Assembly: GCA_946811695.1 (NCBI GenBank)
Contig: OX328124.1
Span: forward strand, 28,638,148 to 28,702,147
Direction of reading: 5' to 3'
Length of the DNA stretch: 64,000 bases
Source of the DNA: Gonocerus acuteangulatus
Taxonomy: Eukaryota; Arthropoda; Insecta; Hemiptera; Coreidae
In this document: piece after piece, positions 22,743 through 35,457 of the stretch
Position numbering within the stretch: the stretch's first letter is position 1
Layout: every line of letters begins with the position of its first letter
The notes under the pieces: generated by a model
Database searches by the model: none
Seen by the model: the letters and a program-made list of their open reading frames with translations, nothing else
Told to the model about the DNA's origin: nothing
Translations under genes and position numbers: made by a program

Positions 22743-23095
22743 CGACGAAAGTCTCGTACAACTCAAATGCAACGCAACTGCAACCGCGGGCCCACGGTTG
22801 CGTGTGACTGGTTTCAAACTGGTTTGAAATCGCCAAAAACAAGTTGCGTCGTGTGCGCCTGTCCATTGAAATACATTGCCAAGGTCGCAAAACAGTTGCG
22901 CGTGCAACTGGAGTTGCATCGCGTGCGATGGGCCTTAACATGTGATTGGTTTCAGGCTAGTTTGAAATCGTCAAAAACCAGTTACATCGTGTGCCCCTGC
23001 CCATTGAAATACAAGCCGAAGTCACAAAACAGTTGCGCGTGCAACTAGTTTGCAACTGGAGTTGCAAAACAGTCTCACCGTGTGCGCTGGGCCTT
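22743..23095. mobile_element. Harbinger-like MITE with internal duplication
   Basis: Two related blocks of about 160 bp each carry GGTTTCA...GTTTGAAATCG, CCATTGAAATACA and CAAAACAGTTGCGCGTGCAA. The right end is CACCGTGTGCGCTGGGCC. It is clearly more GC-rich than its surroundings and non-coding. Confidence 0.55.
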
Positions 23096-23368
23096 TGAGT
23101 CTTTAAGGTGAGTGAGTATTGTTTTTATGTGTGGACTGTTATCTGTCAAAAGTTCGCTCATGTCGTGCGGTAGATGTAGACTGTCTCATTCTTTGCAATC
23201 AGTCAGTATGTGTTTAATAGTCAAGTTTGCGTTGCATATGGCGCAAACTGGTCTGTCTTGTCTTGTCATTAAATAGCGATGTGTCAGCAACGAATGTCCG
23301 ATACGCAATCTCGTAATGACTACCTCTTCTCTTCGGGGGGCCATCTGTTTCTTGATGGCCAAACACAT
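23096..23368 (-). pseudogene. RNase H-LINE C-terminal fragment
   Basis: The frame reads MAPRREEVVITRLRIGHSLL, THRYLMTRQDRPVCAICN and LTIKHILTDC. After a stop and frame change, LPHDMSELLTDNSPHIKTIL follows. This is the post-RNase H tail of an I/R1/LOA-type LINE. The C-terminal part abuts the MITE. Confidence 0.75.
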
Positions 23369-24850
23369 ACTGTGTCCTTCAGTTTTAATCCATAAATAAA
23401 AAACGTAATTGAATATTCAATTTCATTTTGAAATTTTCTTCCTTTTTTACGGTACATCAAATGTACATAGTAAAATAACTATTTAGTGGTATTAAATAAA
23501 GTTCAGATCCAATATCCCAACCATCTGGGACTAGATAGGATGTAAAACATCTTAATTTAGCAACTTTCTTCAAAACCGTATTGTCTTCTACTTTACAGGC
23601 CGCAATCTGTTTTATTACTCCAAGGTCTGTGACATATCCTTCGGCTAAATGAAACTATAAACTTATTCATATTTTCTTAAAGTTTGTGCATTGAATGTGT
23701 TCATTAATTGAACTATCACACGTGTTTTATTTATTAATGGGGTTTGTACAAGTTCCACTCTACAATCAATGAATAATATTTTGGATAACACTACTGTGAA
23801 ATGTGAATTGACATCTGGGAAGGCGAAACCAATATGTAACGGAGAATCGCGCGACCCCTATAAAGCTCGACTGCCAATTTTCGTCCTGATTTTTGAAATA
23901 GAGCTCGTCGGGATGTAAATATTGAAGCTGGACTCGTGAAGCAATTTTTGGAAAAATGGATTTCATTTTGTTTTTACTACCCGCTTGATACCGAATATGA
24001 TAGCCGTTTACATAAATATAATAACAACCATGAAGTTAAACATAATAGTCTCACGTTAATGACCTCAAAGGTTTTAAAAACCTTAAACCCAAAAAAAAAA
24101 AAAAAAAACCATTATTGCCAGCACTTTTTAATTGAATTATAAAATATCTTACATTCTAAAAGTGACAATGGTAGATCGAAAGAGGCTTTCATTGACTGGA
24201 AAGCAATAACTAGGTAGTTTAGTAGATATTATAGGCTTGTTTAGTGACTAATTAACAGTGTGGTGTGTAATTGGTAAGTGTAATTGTGGTTTAGTGTTAG
24301 CAGTGACCTGCACGATCCATTGCTAAACCCTTGCATAGATAATAGCTATTATGGATTCTATTAGACCAACACGTTCCGTTCGGTCCTGTCAAATTTACGG
24401 CAGACTATAGAATTCGTAATTAGGTACGCGTATAACTACCCGACGTCCTGAGATTACAACATGGACTTGGTAAGTGGGTTTCGACTTATGAGGAGGATAG
24501 AAATGCTGTAAGGACTCAAGAACTCAGTTTGCGTCAAAAGAAAACGTTATTATTGCCATTTTTTAAGAAGAATTTCGATAATAGTTCCTCTAAAAATGTT
24601 TATTGATTTTTCCGTTTTTCCACACTTCCTCCGTAGCCTTTTGACCGCTACATTCAAAACACGAGCGTTGTGCTGGTGTTGCGAAAATCATTTGGCCAGT
24701 GCTACACGCCTCACGCGGAGCTGATTTGATATTTCTATTGGTTCCCTTTACTCATTGCTGAGCTTAGTCATAATAGAGGAGACAGGAGCAAGTAATACGT
24801 CACGTACTATCACTGGTGAACTGGTGGAAATGGGACAACTTAGAAGAAAA
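23369..24850. other. Unassigned stretch
   Basis: No recognisable gene. Frames at 23766-23966 and 23936-24142 overlap on opposite strands and lack domains. A 16-A run lies at about 24090. Confidence 0.5.
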
Positions 24851-25677
24851 AAAGTCCGTCACGCAGGAGCTGCATGACTAAGCACTTTCCTCAGAATTGG
24901 GTAGGGTCGAAGGAATTGCTGAATAACTTGTTTAAAATAACCTATATAGATAACCTATTCAGCTTTTATGAGCAGCTGTTTCAATTATTAATTTTGTAAT
25001 TAATTTCCTTCCAGAGTTTTTTGTATGCGTGGCACTACGCTACGTAATAAATACACAAAGCTTTACATATTCATCTATATATCTTGATGAGTTTCGCAAA
25101 CCTACGTTTGGCGGTAGGATTGAATTCAAACATAGTACAACGTAACAGACCACCTCCCCCTTCCAATGGACCGATTTAGTTCATTTTTACAACACTTCTT
25201 TCTTATTAGATAGCCAGGACGTATAGAGAGTTTCGTAACAATACAACAGAAATTACCACCTGTATAAGGAAATTAGTAATTTCTGTCCAGAGTAAACCCC
25301 CCCTTCTAGTCAACCGATTTAGTTTATTTTTACAACACATTTTTCTCTTCAGTTTACCACTACAAATACCGAGTTTCGTTGAAATATAACAAAAATTATG
25401 GCTGGTATTGACAAATAACTACTTTACGTATAACTACTTTGGATGGACGGATTTTGTTGGTTAACGAAATCGTTCAATCGTTTTATGGGGGAATACTACA
25501 AACCAAGTATCGTGGGGGAAAAAACAAGAACTCTGGCATGTATCCTGTTAACGGACACATATATAAATATATATATAAATTTGAACGGGGGTCATTTTCG
25601 GTGTCTACTAGGTAGGGTCGATAAAGATTCGAAGACATTTTTCAAAAATTCCGTCATGAGTGCAACCTCAGTGGAGG
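24851..25677 (-). mobile_element. Family C element, copy C1 (Helentron-like)
   Basis: Reads on the minus strand. The 3' terminus (left side) is GAGGAAAGTGCTTAG-like, then ATGCAGCTCCTGCGTGACGG and ACTTTTTTT. It contains two units of the 142-bp internal repeat with runs of C. The 5' tip is missing: the body runs directly into the 3' end of C2 at 25677/25678. Confidence 0.75.
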
Positions 25678-26009
25678 AAAGTCCGTCACGCAGGAGCTGC
25701 ATAACTAAGCACTTTCCTCAGAATTTAGGTAGTGTAGACTGCATTCCAGAACAATTTGCTTAAAATATCCTACATAAATAAAATAAAAACATGAATAGTT
25801 CTCTTTTAATTTTGTAATGAGTAACTGATAAATTATTAATTTGCTTCCAGAGTTATGTTTACACATGGTACCTACTACACTACGTAATAAATACAAAAAA
25901 CCTCATATTATCGTATTTTGATCTAACGCAGGAACCGGATACAGTCCCTCTAGCGCTCCTTGCGGCGCCTTTGTGAACCTACGTCTGGCTGCCTTTTCTA
26001 TTGAAATAT

Positions 26010-26600
26010 ATTACAAAGTAAACCCCCCTTTCCGATTGACCGATTCAGCTCATTTTTACAACACTTCTTTCTCATGAGTTACCCACGACGTATACCGCGT
26101 TTCGTCACAATAAAGCAGAAATTACGACCAGTATGAGTATATTAGTAATTTGGGTCCGGAGTAAACCCCCCTCCTAAAGAACCGATTTAGTTTATTTTTA
26201 CAACACATATTTACCTGTAGGTTACCACTACGAATACCGAGTTTCGTCGAAATATACCAAAAATCACGGTTGGTAGTGGCGAATTTGTATTGTGGGTCCA
26301 GAGTAAACCCCCCTCCTAATGAACCGATTTAGTTTATTTTTACAACACATATTTACCTGTAGATTACCACTATGAATACCGAGTTTCGTCGAAATATACC
26401 AAAAATCACGGCTGGTAGTGGCGAATTGGTATTGTCGGTCCGGAGTAAACCCCCCTCCTTATGAACCGATTTAGTTCATTTTTATATCTCACTTTTCTCT
26501 CTATATTACCACTACGAATACCAAGTTTCGTTGAAATATAACGAAAACTACGGCTGGCATGGTCAAATTAGTGTTTTGGGTTCGGAGTAAACCCCCCCTT
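26010..26600 (-). repeat. 142-bp internal tandem repeat of family C
   Basis: Five units at about 26016, 26159, 26301, 26443 and 26586, each with AGTAAACCCCCC followed by ACCGATTTAGTT and TACCGAGTTTCGTCGAAATA-type sequence. Confidence 0.85.
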
Positions 26601-26714
26601 CCGGTGGACCGATTTTGGTGGTTAACGAACTCGTTCAATCGTTTGCTAATTGAATGCTATATACCAAGATTCGTGACGAAAAAACAAAAACTCTGGCCGC
26701 CATCGTGTTAACAG

Positions 26715-26817
<103 letters not shown>

Positions 26818-26998
26818 TATATAAATTTTAACGGGGGTCATTTTCGCTGTCTACTAGGTAGGATCGATAAAGATTTGATGAAATTTTTCAAAAATTCCGT
26901 CATGAGTCCAACCTCAATAGCTACTTTCCTTCGGAGGAAAGTGCTAAAAAACCAAGATATCGTGACAATTTACTTTTATGATAAATCCAAGAGGGAGT

Positions 26999-27530
26999 CG
27001 CATGGGGAGAGTGTGATTGTCAGCTCGCAGCAGTGTAGGAGAAGGGTTGGGATAAAGTCTTGGTCAGTCTGTCCAAGTACGAGATCCGCATGGGGAGAGT
27101 GTGATTGTCAGCTGGCAGCAGTGTAGGAGAAGGGTTGGGATAAAGTCTTTGTCAGTCTGTCCAAGTACGAGATCCGCATGGGAAGAGTGTGATTGTCAGC
27201 TCGCAGCAGTGTAGGAGAAGGGTTGGGATAAAGTCTTTGTCAGTCTGTCCAAGTACGAGATCCGCATGGGGAGAGTGTGATTGTCAGCTCGCAGCAGTGT
27301 AGGAGAAGGGTTGGGATAAAGTCTTTGTCAGTCTGTCCAAGTACGAGATCCGCATGGGAAGAGTGTGATTGTCAGCTCGCAGCAGTGTAGGAGAAGGGTT
27401 GGGATAAAGTCTTTGTCAGTCTGTCCAAGTACGAGATCCGCATGGGGAGAGTGTGATTGTCAGCTCGCAGCAGTGTAGGAGAAGGGTTGGGATAAAGTCT
27501 TTGTCAGTCTGTCCAAGTACGAGATCCGCG
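26999..27530. repeat. 88-bp satellite, six near-identical units
   Basis: Units start at 26999, 27087, 27175, 27263, 27351 and 27439, with a truncated start at 27527. They are almost identical (GGGGAGAG against GGGAAGAG is the main variant). The unit length is not a multiple of three, so it is not a protein repeat. It is more GC-rich than its surroundings. Confidence 0.95.
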
Positions 27531-27534
27531 TGGG

Positions 27535-27887
27535 CACAGCGTCCTTGACAGCTCTTGAGGTAATGTAATAAGTGGCCAAGTTCCAGGCCGCTCCCGAAAA
27601 AATGTTGCCCATGAATGTTATGAAAACATTGTACTTAGGTGAGAGTGCAATCAACTTTTCAAGCATTTTCGCATTTCCAATCACCTGGTCATGGACGGTC
27701 GATAAGCTAACCTTAAGATTTCCGATTGTATCCTGGGGGTTTCTTCCACCGATGATCGCAGAACATCGTCATCAAGAGAGGAAGGCCTTCCACGACCTTC
27801 TTCATCTTCAAGGCTAAAGCCTCCCTCCCAAAATGTTTTAGACCACCTTTGAACAGTCTCTATATAAATGAAGTTGAGCTTAAGCAA
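27535..27887 (-). pseudogene. mariner transposase N-terminal fragment
   Basis: The frame has TVQRWSKTFWEGGFSLEDEE, GRGRPSSLDDDVLRSSVEET, and after a frame change LKVSLSTVHDQVIGNAKM. This is the paired-type helix-turn-helix region of mariner/SETMAR-like transposases: W-F...G..GRPS...D, then LxVSxSTVHxxL. The DDE catalytic domain is absent. The 88-bp satellite ends a few bases away. Confidence 0.75.
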
Positions 27888-28296
27888 GAGCCAATATTAG
27901 TTTATCGCTTCATGGGAGAGCTGAATGCTTAACTGTTCAACTTGAGTAATGGTAGTAATCTGAGAAAACCCTTTCTAAAACACCTCTCCAACTCTCTCCT
28001 TCCTATTCAGGTTAACACTTCAATACAGTCTGCCTGTTTTAATGTCAAAACTTTCCTTTAAAATGATCATTTTATAGGTGGAATGAAAGGCGAGTTTGAT
28101 ACCAATCGTTGGGGTACGAATGTTGGAAACCCAATGCATTCCATTAATAATGGTTTTTGTATTAGCATTTTAAGGGAATATTTGATTAATTCTAGATACT
28201 GATTTATTTAAATAAAATTTCCAAACATTTTTCAAACCGGTATTTTCCCGTAAATATTTAAAGTGCGGTCTCTGCTCCTGTACAGCTCTGGTATTT
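27888..28296. other. AT-rich spacer
   Basis: Nothing recognised. Confidence 0.5.
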
Positions 28297-29353
28297 TAGC
28301 GCGGTTCCTACCTTGCTCCGTAGGGAGGCAACCCGCTTATGAGGTTAACCTTACGAGGCAATCCGGCAGTGCTGACTAGAATATTTCTCGTTTCAGATCA
28401 CATAGATCACGAAAATATATGTGGTTCAAATTTATATATCGGCTCAAAAATGGTCCGATTTCGATGAAAATTTGGTAAAAAAATCTTTTGTCTAATTTGA
28501 AAGGTTAAGTTTGTTAACCAGTAGAATCCGTCCACCGGAAGATGGTTTATGGAGCCAAATTCGCGCGAAAAAAATCGTAACGCTTACATTTTCGAGTTCA
28601 TATGCTTGCAGGTACTCGATTTATAGGTTCCTTAGAGTAGAAAAACGAATGAAACCATTTTTAAAGCGATATCTGTACACGTTTTTGACAAACATTGAAA
28701 CACCTACTTTTCCAAAGTAATTTTCAGTTTGGGTACTCAGAAACGAATAATTCAGTTGAAAATTGTTCCAGACGTTTGATATTCATCTAATCCAAGGTAG
28801 ATAAATTTTGGTTCCGTTTGGAGTTAAGGGAGTACTAGAAATAAAATATTTCATTAACAGGCATGAAAGGTTTTGCGATTTTCGTATATTTTCTAAAATA
28901 TTTCGAAAACGGTTAGGAAATCGTGGTAAGTGGAAGTTGGCCATTCGAAAGCTTACTTAATTCCCTACAAAGAAGATGTTAATTTTTGATAGGGCAATTT
29001 TTTTTTTTTTTAACAGGGGTTTGTCACTGTTTACCTAACGCTTTAATTGGTCATTGTTTTTTTTTATCGCATTTAATAGTAAAATTAGTATTTTAATAAA
29101 ATAAGGTATGAAAATGAGAATCGTATTGGTAATAGTGTTTCCCTTAGCATACGTTGAGAAGGTGGGGGGAGTCATTTCCGCTTAGAATACTATCTGTTTC
29201 CTATTTTGGCGCCTTAAATCTTCCTTCTCTTTGAGATGTCATTTTATATTTTTTAAGAAAGATCAAAACCTACCAGTAACTGCTTCTACTCCTTTGCTAA
29301 TGGCAATAGGGTTATGAACGGAACCGCACGAGGATTACGCACTTCCTATTTTT
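28297..29353 (+). mobile_element. Family A element, copy A2 (diverged)
   Basis: Starts TTTTAGCGCGGTTCC with a diverged hairpin, contains AAATGGTCCGATTTCGATG and one internal unit, lacks most of the AT tract, and ends near GAACGGAACCGCACG. It is an older copy than A1, A3 and A5. Confidence 0.7.
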
Positions 29354-29983
29354 TCCTATGCTTGTGAAAGAAGGTCTCTACAGTCTCAACAGGATTTACA
29401 ACAGTATTTTTAGAATACTGATGGACTAGGTTTGAGAAAAAACATAAAATCTTCTATGAACAAGGTCAGATTCCCCATGCGTGAAAGGTATTTCCCCTTT
29501 GAAGCCAATTTTGTTATAAATCCTTGAAAGCTTATTTTTCCATCCATCTAAATGCATCACAAGCAGAATGGGATTTCAAAGGTCTTGAGAAAATATTGTA
29601 AAAAAAAAGTCATCTAGTGTTTTCAAGGGAAGAAATATTGATCATTTTCTTTAACGTGGATATTTACTATTAATGGATAGATTAAAATAAATCTGAAAAA
29701 CTGGTTTGCTATAATATAAATTCATTTAATGAAGAAAAACAATTGTATTCTTTTTTTGGGACACATGTCTCTTAGAAATAATTATAAATTTGACAAAATC
29801 AATATAATAATTATTATTTTATTTTTGGGATGTTCCACATCGTCGGTGAATGAATATCAAATAAAATTGCTGTAAATCAATATAAAATAAAACATAAAAT
29901 TAATTTACAGAATTTTAAAAGAATAGGGCGAAACTTATGGTTATAAGAAGAGATAGAAAAGTCAGAAACTAAATCCCCCCCCC
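29354..29983. other. AT-rich spacer
   Basis: Nothing recognised. GGGACACATGTCTCTTAGAAATAATT at about 29758 resembles the 3' UTR of the LINE at 1,493 and may be a short relic. Confidence 0.4.
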
Positions 29984-30142
29984 GGGGTCTCCCTTGGTCT
30001 AGTGGCTAGCGCGCTAGATTCATAAGCGGGAGATGGTGGGTTCGATCCCCACCGGCGTCGGGAATTTTCTCCTCTCACGGCTCGCAGAAAGTATTCCTGG
30101 CTGCACAAAAAAAAAAAAAATAAATAAATAAAAAAAATAATT
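29984..30142 (+). mobile_element. tRNA-derived SINE, second copy
   Basis: Its tRNA-like head is nearly identical to the copy at 16,177: TAGTGGCTAGCGCGCTAGA and B box GGGTTCGATCCCC. The body is deleted after GGCTGCAC and it ends in an A-rich tail. It lies beside a 9-C run. Confidence 0.8.
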
Positions 30143-31349
30143 AATATTAAAATTAAATGCCCCTTGCCAGAGTAAGCTTGAGCCAACAACAGGGAAATAA
30201 AACTTCCAGCTACTGGGGCCATATATAAAACTTAGGTATCTGTTAAATCTTCACTATAAATGGGTGGATTTTGTTTGTCATCATCCAAGTTATTATTTTT
30301 TTAATATTTATATTATATTTATTAAGTATCGTGGTAAAACAGAACAAATGGTCTCTATTGGTGTTAACAGACAGCCAAATCAGCAAATATGAACACGCTA
30401 TTCGAATTTTTCTTTTATAGTTTATTTCTTGTGACTTATTCTGATGCCAATGTGAATTTTGATTATTTATTCACTGGCTAAGATTATTTTTGTTGTCATA
30501 TACTTATCTTTCAGTATATAAAGAAATTCATTTGTAATTACACCATTTTTTTAGGGTAGAGTGGGATTAGAAGGAATTTTTGGCTTTCAAAGGAATAATT
30601 AATACATAAGGATGGGAAAAGGCATTTTTTTTATATAATTCTTTTCTCCGAAGACACAGGTGCTCAAGCTTGCCACACTGATGACCAATGGCTATGCGGA
30701 GGATGCGATGTGTATTACCTAATGGTTGTAGGTAGAACAATTCGTGTTATTTATAACAGCTATTATGAATGGCTTGCTTTAACTACTTCAGACCCTCCCT
30801 TCCTAGAGCTGTAGGACATTTCAGTTATTCCGCTGAGTTTATAATTACTAAATGCATGATCGATATTATAAAATTATTATTATTATAATTATTGTTATTA
30901 TTTTTTTTATTTTTTTTTAATATATATTTTGGTGCATCTACTACCGAGTTCATTAGCACCAAATAGTGAATTGTTTCATTTTTAACATATGATGAAACAA
31001 TTCTAACGAGGCTTAATGTAAAAGCCAAGTTTATTTATAAATTACTTCTAACTTTAATACTAAAAGTACTATGTATAAAGTGTGTTAGTTCCCTTTTAAC
31101 ATATATCGGAACTAACATTAATCCTAAATCTAAGCCTAAAGAGTATATTTACATATTTACATTTCAAAACACATTCACGATTATACACATGAAACAGAAC
31201 ACACACACACGCATAATAAATACAGCTACACTCTACATTCATACCAACACTAAGACTAAGCACACTCATACAATAAATACTTCCACTCTTACAAGATAAA
31301 TAGATTAAAATAATATATACAGATTTAGAATATTTAATCATTACTCAAC
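30143..31349. other. AT-rich spacer
   Basis: Contains ATT-rich simple sequence (30,870-30,925). Frames at 30825-31341 have low-complexity translations without domains. Confidence 0.5.
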
Positions 31350-31895
31350 CTAAATCTGGTTGTAAAGCTTTAGTTCTTTTAAATATTCTATTGTTTTTTT
31401 TACAGACGCTTCTCTTTTCGAAAACAGGTCCTTTAGGGCAATTGGGAGTTGATGTCGCTCCCTAGCCTCTCGGAGTGCTGGACAGTCCACAAGAATATGC
31501 CGAACATGGAGAATGCCGTCACATTTCTCACACTGTGGTCGGCGTCTTCCCACCAGATGATGCCCATGCGTGAGGCGGGTATGGCCGATCCGTAATCGGG
31601 TTATTACCACGTCCTCACGCCTGTGCACACCAGCAGTCAGACTCCCAGTCATGACGCCATCCTCCATGTTCTTTAGGAAAATAAATCTTTGTTACTGTAT
31701 TCTTTTTGCCACTTTTTCTTAACGAGGGTTTTTCAGGAATAGTTTTTGGTCGTCCAGATGAACTGGATAGGCAGGATCCTCTGTTGCAGATGATGCCTGC
31801 CTTGCCAGCTCATCGGCTCATTCCCTTCCATATTGACGTGTCCTGGCACCCACAGGACTGTTACCACATTTCCCCGGAAAGTGAGGTCATTAATA
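31350..31895 (-). pseudogene. LINE RNase H domain and C-terminus
   Basis: On the minus strand the upstream part (31,895-31,670) encodes VTVLWVPGHVNMEGNE and, after a one-base loss, ADELARQAS. This is the last RNase H motif, with its conserved histidine, asparagine and aspartate. The frame 31667-31350 then reads REDVVITRLRIGHTRLTHGH, a CEKCDGILHVRHILVDC zinc-like motif and an amphipathic end. It is the most complete of three fragments of this LINE type, and is inactivated by frameshifts and 5' loss. Confidence 0.8.
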
Positions 31896-31899
31896 TTGT

Positions 31900-32588
31900 T
31901 ATTATTATTATTTAAATTACCTGGTCAAGGACTTATAGACTTTAATTCGTCGTTATATATTAGAACATTTCTTTAATGCACATTTGATACATTTCTTCTA
32001 CTCAAACCATTATGGCACACATTAAATATAGGCATAGCGTAAGTGAACTCTTATTTCATAGGAGCCCACATATTGATACCATACTGACGTACTTAATGAC
32101 GATAAAGACATACAACAAAATATAGTAATATCACACATAACTCTTTTAACCAAGTCAATGTTTCTTATTTCAGGATAATATACTTGCCATTTATTCTAAT
32201 CCAAAAATATTATTATGATTACTAATTATTTTATTCATTTATTTTTTTATATTTCAATTTTTTTTATTATTATTTCTTTTCTTATTCATTTTTCATGCCT
32301 TTCTGTTAATTTTTAACTTTGTGACTGATCTTGATTTTATAATTTATAAATTTATTTCTTATTATTTTCATGAATTATGTTAGGGCAGATTACTATTGGC
32401 GCTCTTCAAACCAATAAATAAATATGTGCAAAATACTGGGAATGTTTTTGTTTTTAGTTACCTGTAATATTTTTAACCGGTTTTTAAAAACTAAGAAATT
32501 TTTAAAAAAAATAGCAATAAATGAAGCAGGGAGTCCATGTATTTATTAGAACCTACTAATACTATAACACCCCACTAACAACATCCAG
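31900..32588. other. AT-rich spacer
   Basis: Nothing recognised apart from ATT-rich simple sequence. Confidence 0.5.
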
Positions 32589-33260
32589 CGAGGTTTGATA
32601 TCCATACCTAGACAGCCGACTGACATGGAACCCTCACACGAGACTGAAAAGACAAGAACTGAACAAACGATACGGACTACTTAAACGACTCCTTGGACCT
32701 TCATCTAAACTATCGACACAGAAGAAAATTACGATATATAAAACAATCATTCGACCAATACGGACTTGAACTCAGGGGATCTGCAAAAATATCCAACCAA
32801 CATCAACAGAATACAGGCATTCCAGTCAAAAGTCCTCCGTAAAATTGTAAATGCCCCTTTCTATGTATGCAACAAAACCCTACACAATGATCTCAACATC
32901 CCATTTGTCCTTGACCTTGCTAAAACCCGTTTCCAAACGTTCCACTCCAAATTGTCTCACCATCCTAATCCCGAAGGTCAATCCTTATCTTCCCAATCCC
33001 ATCCAGACAATCCTCCTAGGCGGCTTAAGAGACAGTGGCCCCGAGATAATTTACTTTTCTGATCTTTTCATGATCAATAAAATATTTATTGTGACACCTC
33101 TGGAAGTGCTAACAATGGTTGACTTGTATTTTTTTTATTTTTTTATTTTTTTACTTTTGCCAGTTTTGTCAACTTGTACATACATCTGCATCAACATGCT
33201 TGATCATTGTACTGTTAACCTGTACAGATTTCAAATAAATAAATTCTAAACAAAAAAAAA
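32589..33260 (+). mobile_element. Jockey-like LINE 3' fragment
   Basis: Starts inside the RT thumb, runs through the C-terminus and a short UTR, and ends in an A-rich tail after AATAAATAAATTC. Same family as the copies at 6,239, 18,592 and 57,078. Confidence 0.85.
32600..33062 (+). pseudogene. Jockey-like LINE RT C-terminal fragment
   Basis: The first frame gives YLDSRLTWNPHTRLKRQELN, KRYGLLKRLLGPSSKLSTQK and ITIYKTIIRPI. A frame change near 32,765 leads to RIQAFQSKVLRKIVNAPFYV and PRRLKRQWPRDNL. The palm and YADD are missing. A dead copy. Confidence 0.9.
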
Positions 33261-33578
33261 TCGATGTACTTAGCTGTACATTTTACCGTTTATACTTAAT
33301 TATACATACATCCATTAACAATTGGGTGTCTCCTTCGCCTCGTTATTAATGCTTGGTAATACAACAAGCCTAGTTATCGAGAGTTTTACGAGTTTCAAAT
33401 TTTATTTTCGTTTATTTTGCACTTTCTTTGATCTATCTTCAATAATATATAGCTTAATTATACTTATGTGAATCATTAACTGGACCGAATAAAAAATATA
33501 TAAATAGACAAAAAAATATTGCTATTAAATAAATGTTATATGCTATTTCTTCTGGGCACATGTAGACAATAATACATA

Positions 33579-33618
<40 letters not shown>

Positions 33619-34189
33619 ATACATATATATGCATATATGCTCTTACTAATATATAGATAAGTTTTCGGATTGTTGTGAGGCATATAATTTGGTGATTTAG
33701 GTTAGGTCCCTGACTTACGAATATCATTTTTACTGCCAGTATTAGGTATTTATAAGATTCTCTGACTCGATATTTCTCTTCAAGTTAATGAATAAAGTGA
33801 AATTCGAACGAGGGAATGTTAAATCTCAAGTAAACATTGACAGTAAAAGAGTTACACGTAGGCTAGAGCACGTAGTTTTCCGAGGTTCGTGGAGTGGAGT
33901 GAATCTAAAAGGTTGAATTGAATTCAGCGTTTTCATTCAAAGAAAACCTCAGTACGTTTGGAAGATTCACTTTGTGTTTTTATTCACTTTTAGTGACTTC
34001 AAATTATTAGTAAAGCCTTAGCAAGATTGTCAATTTGTTATCTACCAAGAAACTTGCAAAATAACATCCAAACCTAAACAGAAACAGTTATTGTAGAACA
34101 AAATAAGGATTGCTTTATATTTTGTTTTAAAATTAAATTTGCCTATTTAAGGAGAGAGTTTGAGATTGCGTGTACATTATTCTAGACCA
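33261..34189. other. AT-rich spacer
   Basis: An (AT)n tract lies at about 33587-33614. No gene recognised. Confidence 0.5.
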
Positions 34190-34599
34190 GGGGTTTCGAA
34201 ACTTTCCAGCCTTAGGGCCATACTGATTACTCCAGTAGGTTCCGAGGGCCAAAACCATATTATCATTGTTGCCGTTGGTAAAAAGTGAAATAGTCCACTG
34301 ATGAAAAAAAAAGTCCGAAAAAGTACGCAACGTTTAAAAAAGGCTGCAAATCGGACTAAAGTCCGCAAAACGGCAACACTGCATATTATTTATTTTCCTG
34401 TCATTATCTGTAATTTCTAGATTAGTCGTAGAGTTCAAGCCATGAGGAGTAATGTGACACGACATCTGGTGGACACAAGTGGAAATAGGTAGTACCTTCT
34501 ATCGCTAACAGATGGCGCTAATAGCACGTACAGAATAATCTCGTTGGTTCGAGAAAGTTCTGGTGTCTTCCACTCACTTCTAGATGGCAGTAATTGGAA

Positions 34600-34638
34600 T
34601 ATATAAGAAGGCTAGTGGCGCAACCACAAGTCAGTTCC
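34600..34638 (+). promoter_or_regulatory. Core promoter: TATA box plus arthropod initiator
   Basis: TATATAAG at 34600-34607 is followed 33 bases later (to the A) by TCAGTT at 34631-34636, the arthropod initiator consensus. It sits 130 bases upstream of the hAT-like ATG. Inferred from motif and spacing only. Confidence 0.45.
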
Positions 34639-34767
34639 TATGACACTGTTGTGAAATAAAATAGTGCGTACCTCCTTAAAACGTGTTTGTGCGTGTTTAA
34701 GTTTAAGACATCTTTGTAACAGTATTTTGATTTGAATTGATTTTGCTTTGGTGTGTGATTTAGTAGT

Positions 34768-35457
34768 ATGGAAAAGAAGCGAAAAATTGATAGTGAATGC
34801 AGAAAATTCAAAGATCAGTGGAACATTCAGTATTTCGTAATTGAGTCCAGTAACAAGGCGCTATGTTTGATTTGCAATGAAAGCATAGCCGTTCTCAAGA
34901 AATATAAGATTAAACGTCATTATGAAACAAAACATTTTCAAAATTACTCAAAATATACAGGAAGTTTGCGGACAGAAAAATCCGAAGCTATGAAGCGCGG
35001 ATTGAAATCGCAGCAATCTTCATTTACAAAACTCAAAACTGAACAAGAGGCTGCAACTCGTGCCAGCTTTCGTGTGGCTCTTGAAATTGCAAAACGTGGA
35101 AAACCATTCACCGATGGAGAAATGATCAAAGAATGCATAATTGCAGTAGCCGAAGAAATGTGCCCTGAAAAGGTAAATTTATTAAAAACTGTCAGTATGT
35201 CAGCAAACACTGTGGCTCGAAGGGTAGAAAACATTGCTGAAAATATATCCTCTCAACTTTTCGACAAAAATGGACATGTTGAGTGGTTTTCTTTGGCCTT
35301 GGATGTGTCAGATACTGCTCAGGTGTTGATTTATATTCGAGGAGTAGATAAAAGCTATGAAGTGCCACAAGAACTTCTTGATATGTATAGTATTCATGGC
35401 ACAACTACTGGTAGAGATATTTTTAAAGGAGTTGAAATGGCCATTAATCAAAAGTAA
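34768..35457 (+). pseudogene. hAT-type transposase-like protein, truncated (GTF2IRD2/SCAND3-like)
   Basis: An intact ATG opens 229 codons. A BED-like zinc finger comes first: CLICNESIAVLKKYKIKRHY followed by H near residues 37-58. Next come ATRASFRVALEIAKRGKPFT and SMSANTVARRVENIAENISS, and then LALDVSDTAQVLIYIRGVDK. Proteins of this family usually have a DESTD-like stretch at the last position; here about four residues containing it are missing, in frame. The frame stops at AINQK, far short of the usual length of about 600. Binding may be possible but catalysis is not. Confidence 0.75.

Noticed and set aside
26999..27530. CRISPR-like array
   Set aside because: Units are contiguous and nearly identical with no variable spacers; the genome is eukaryotic.
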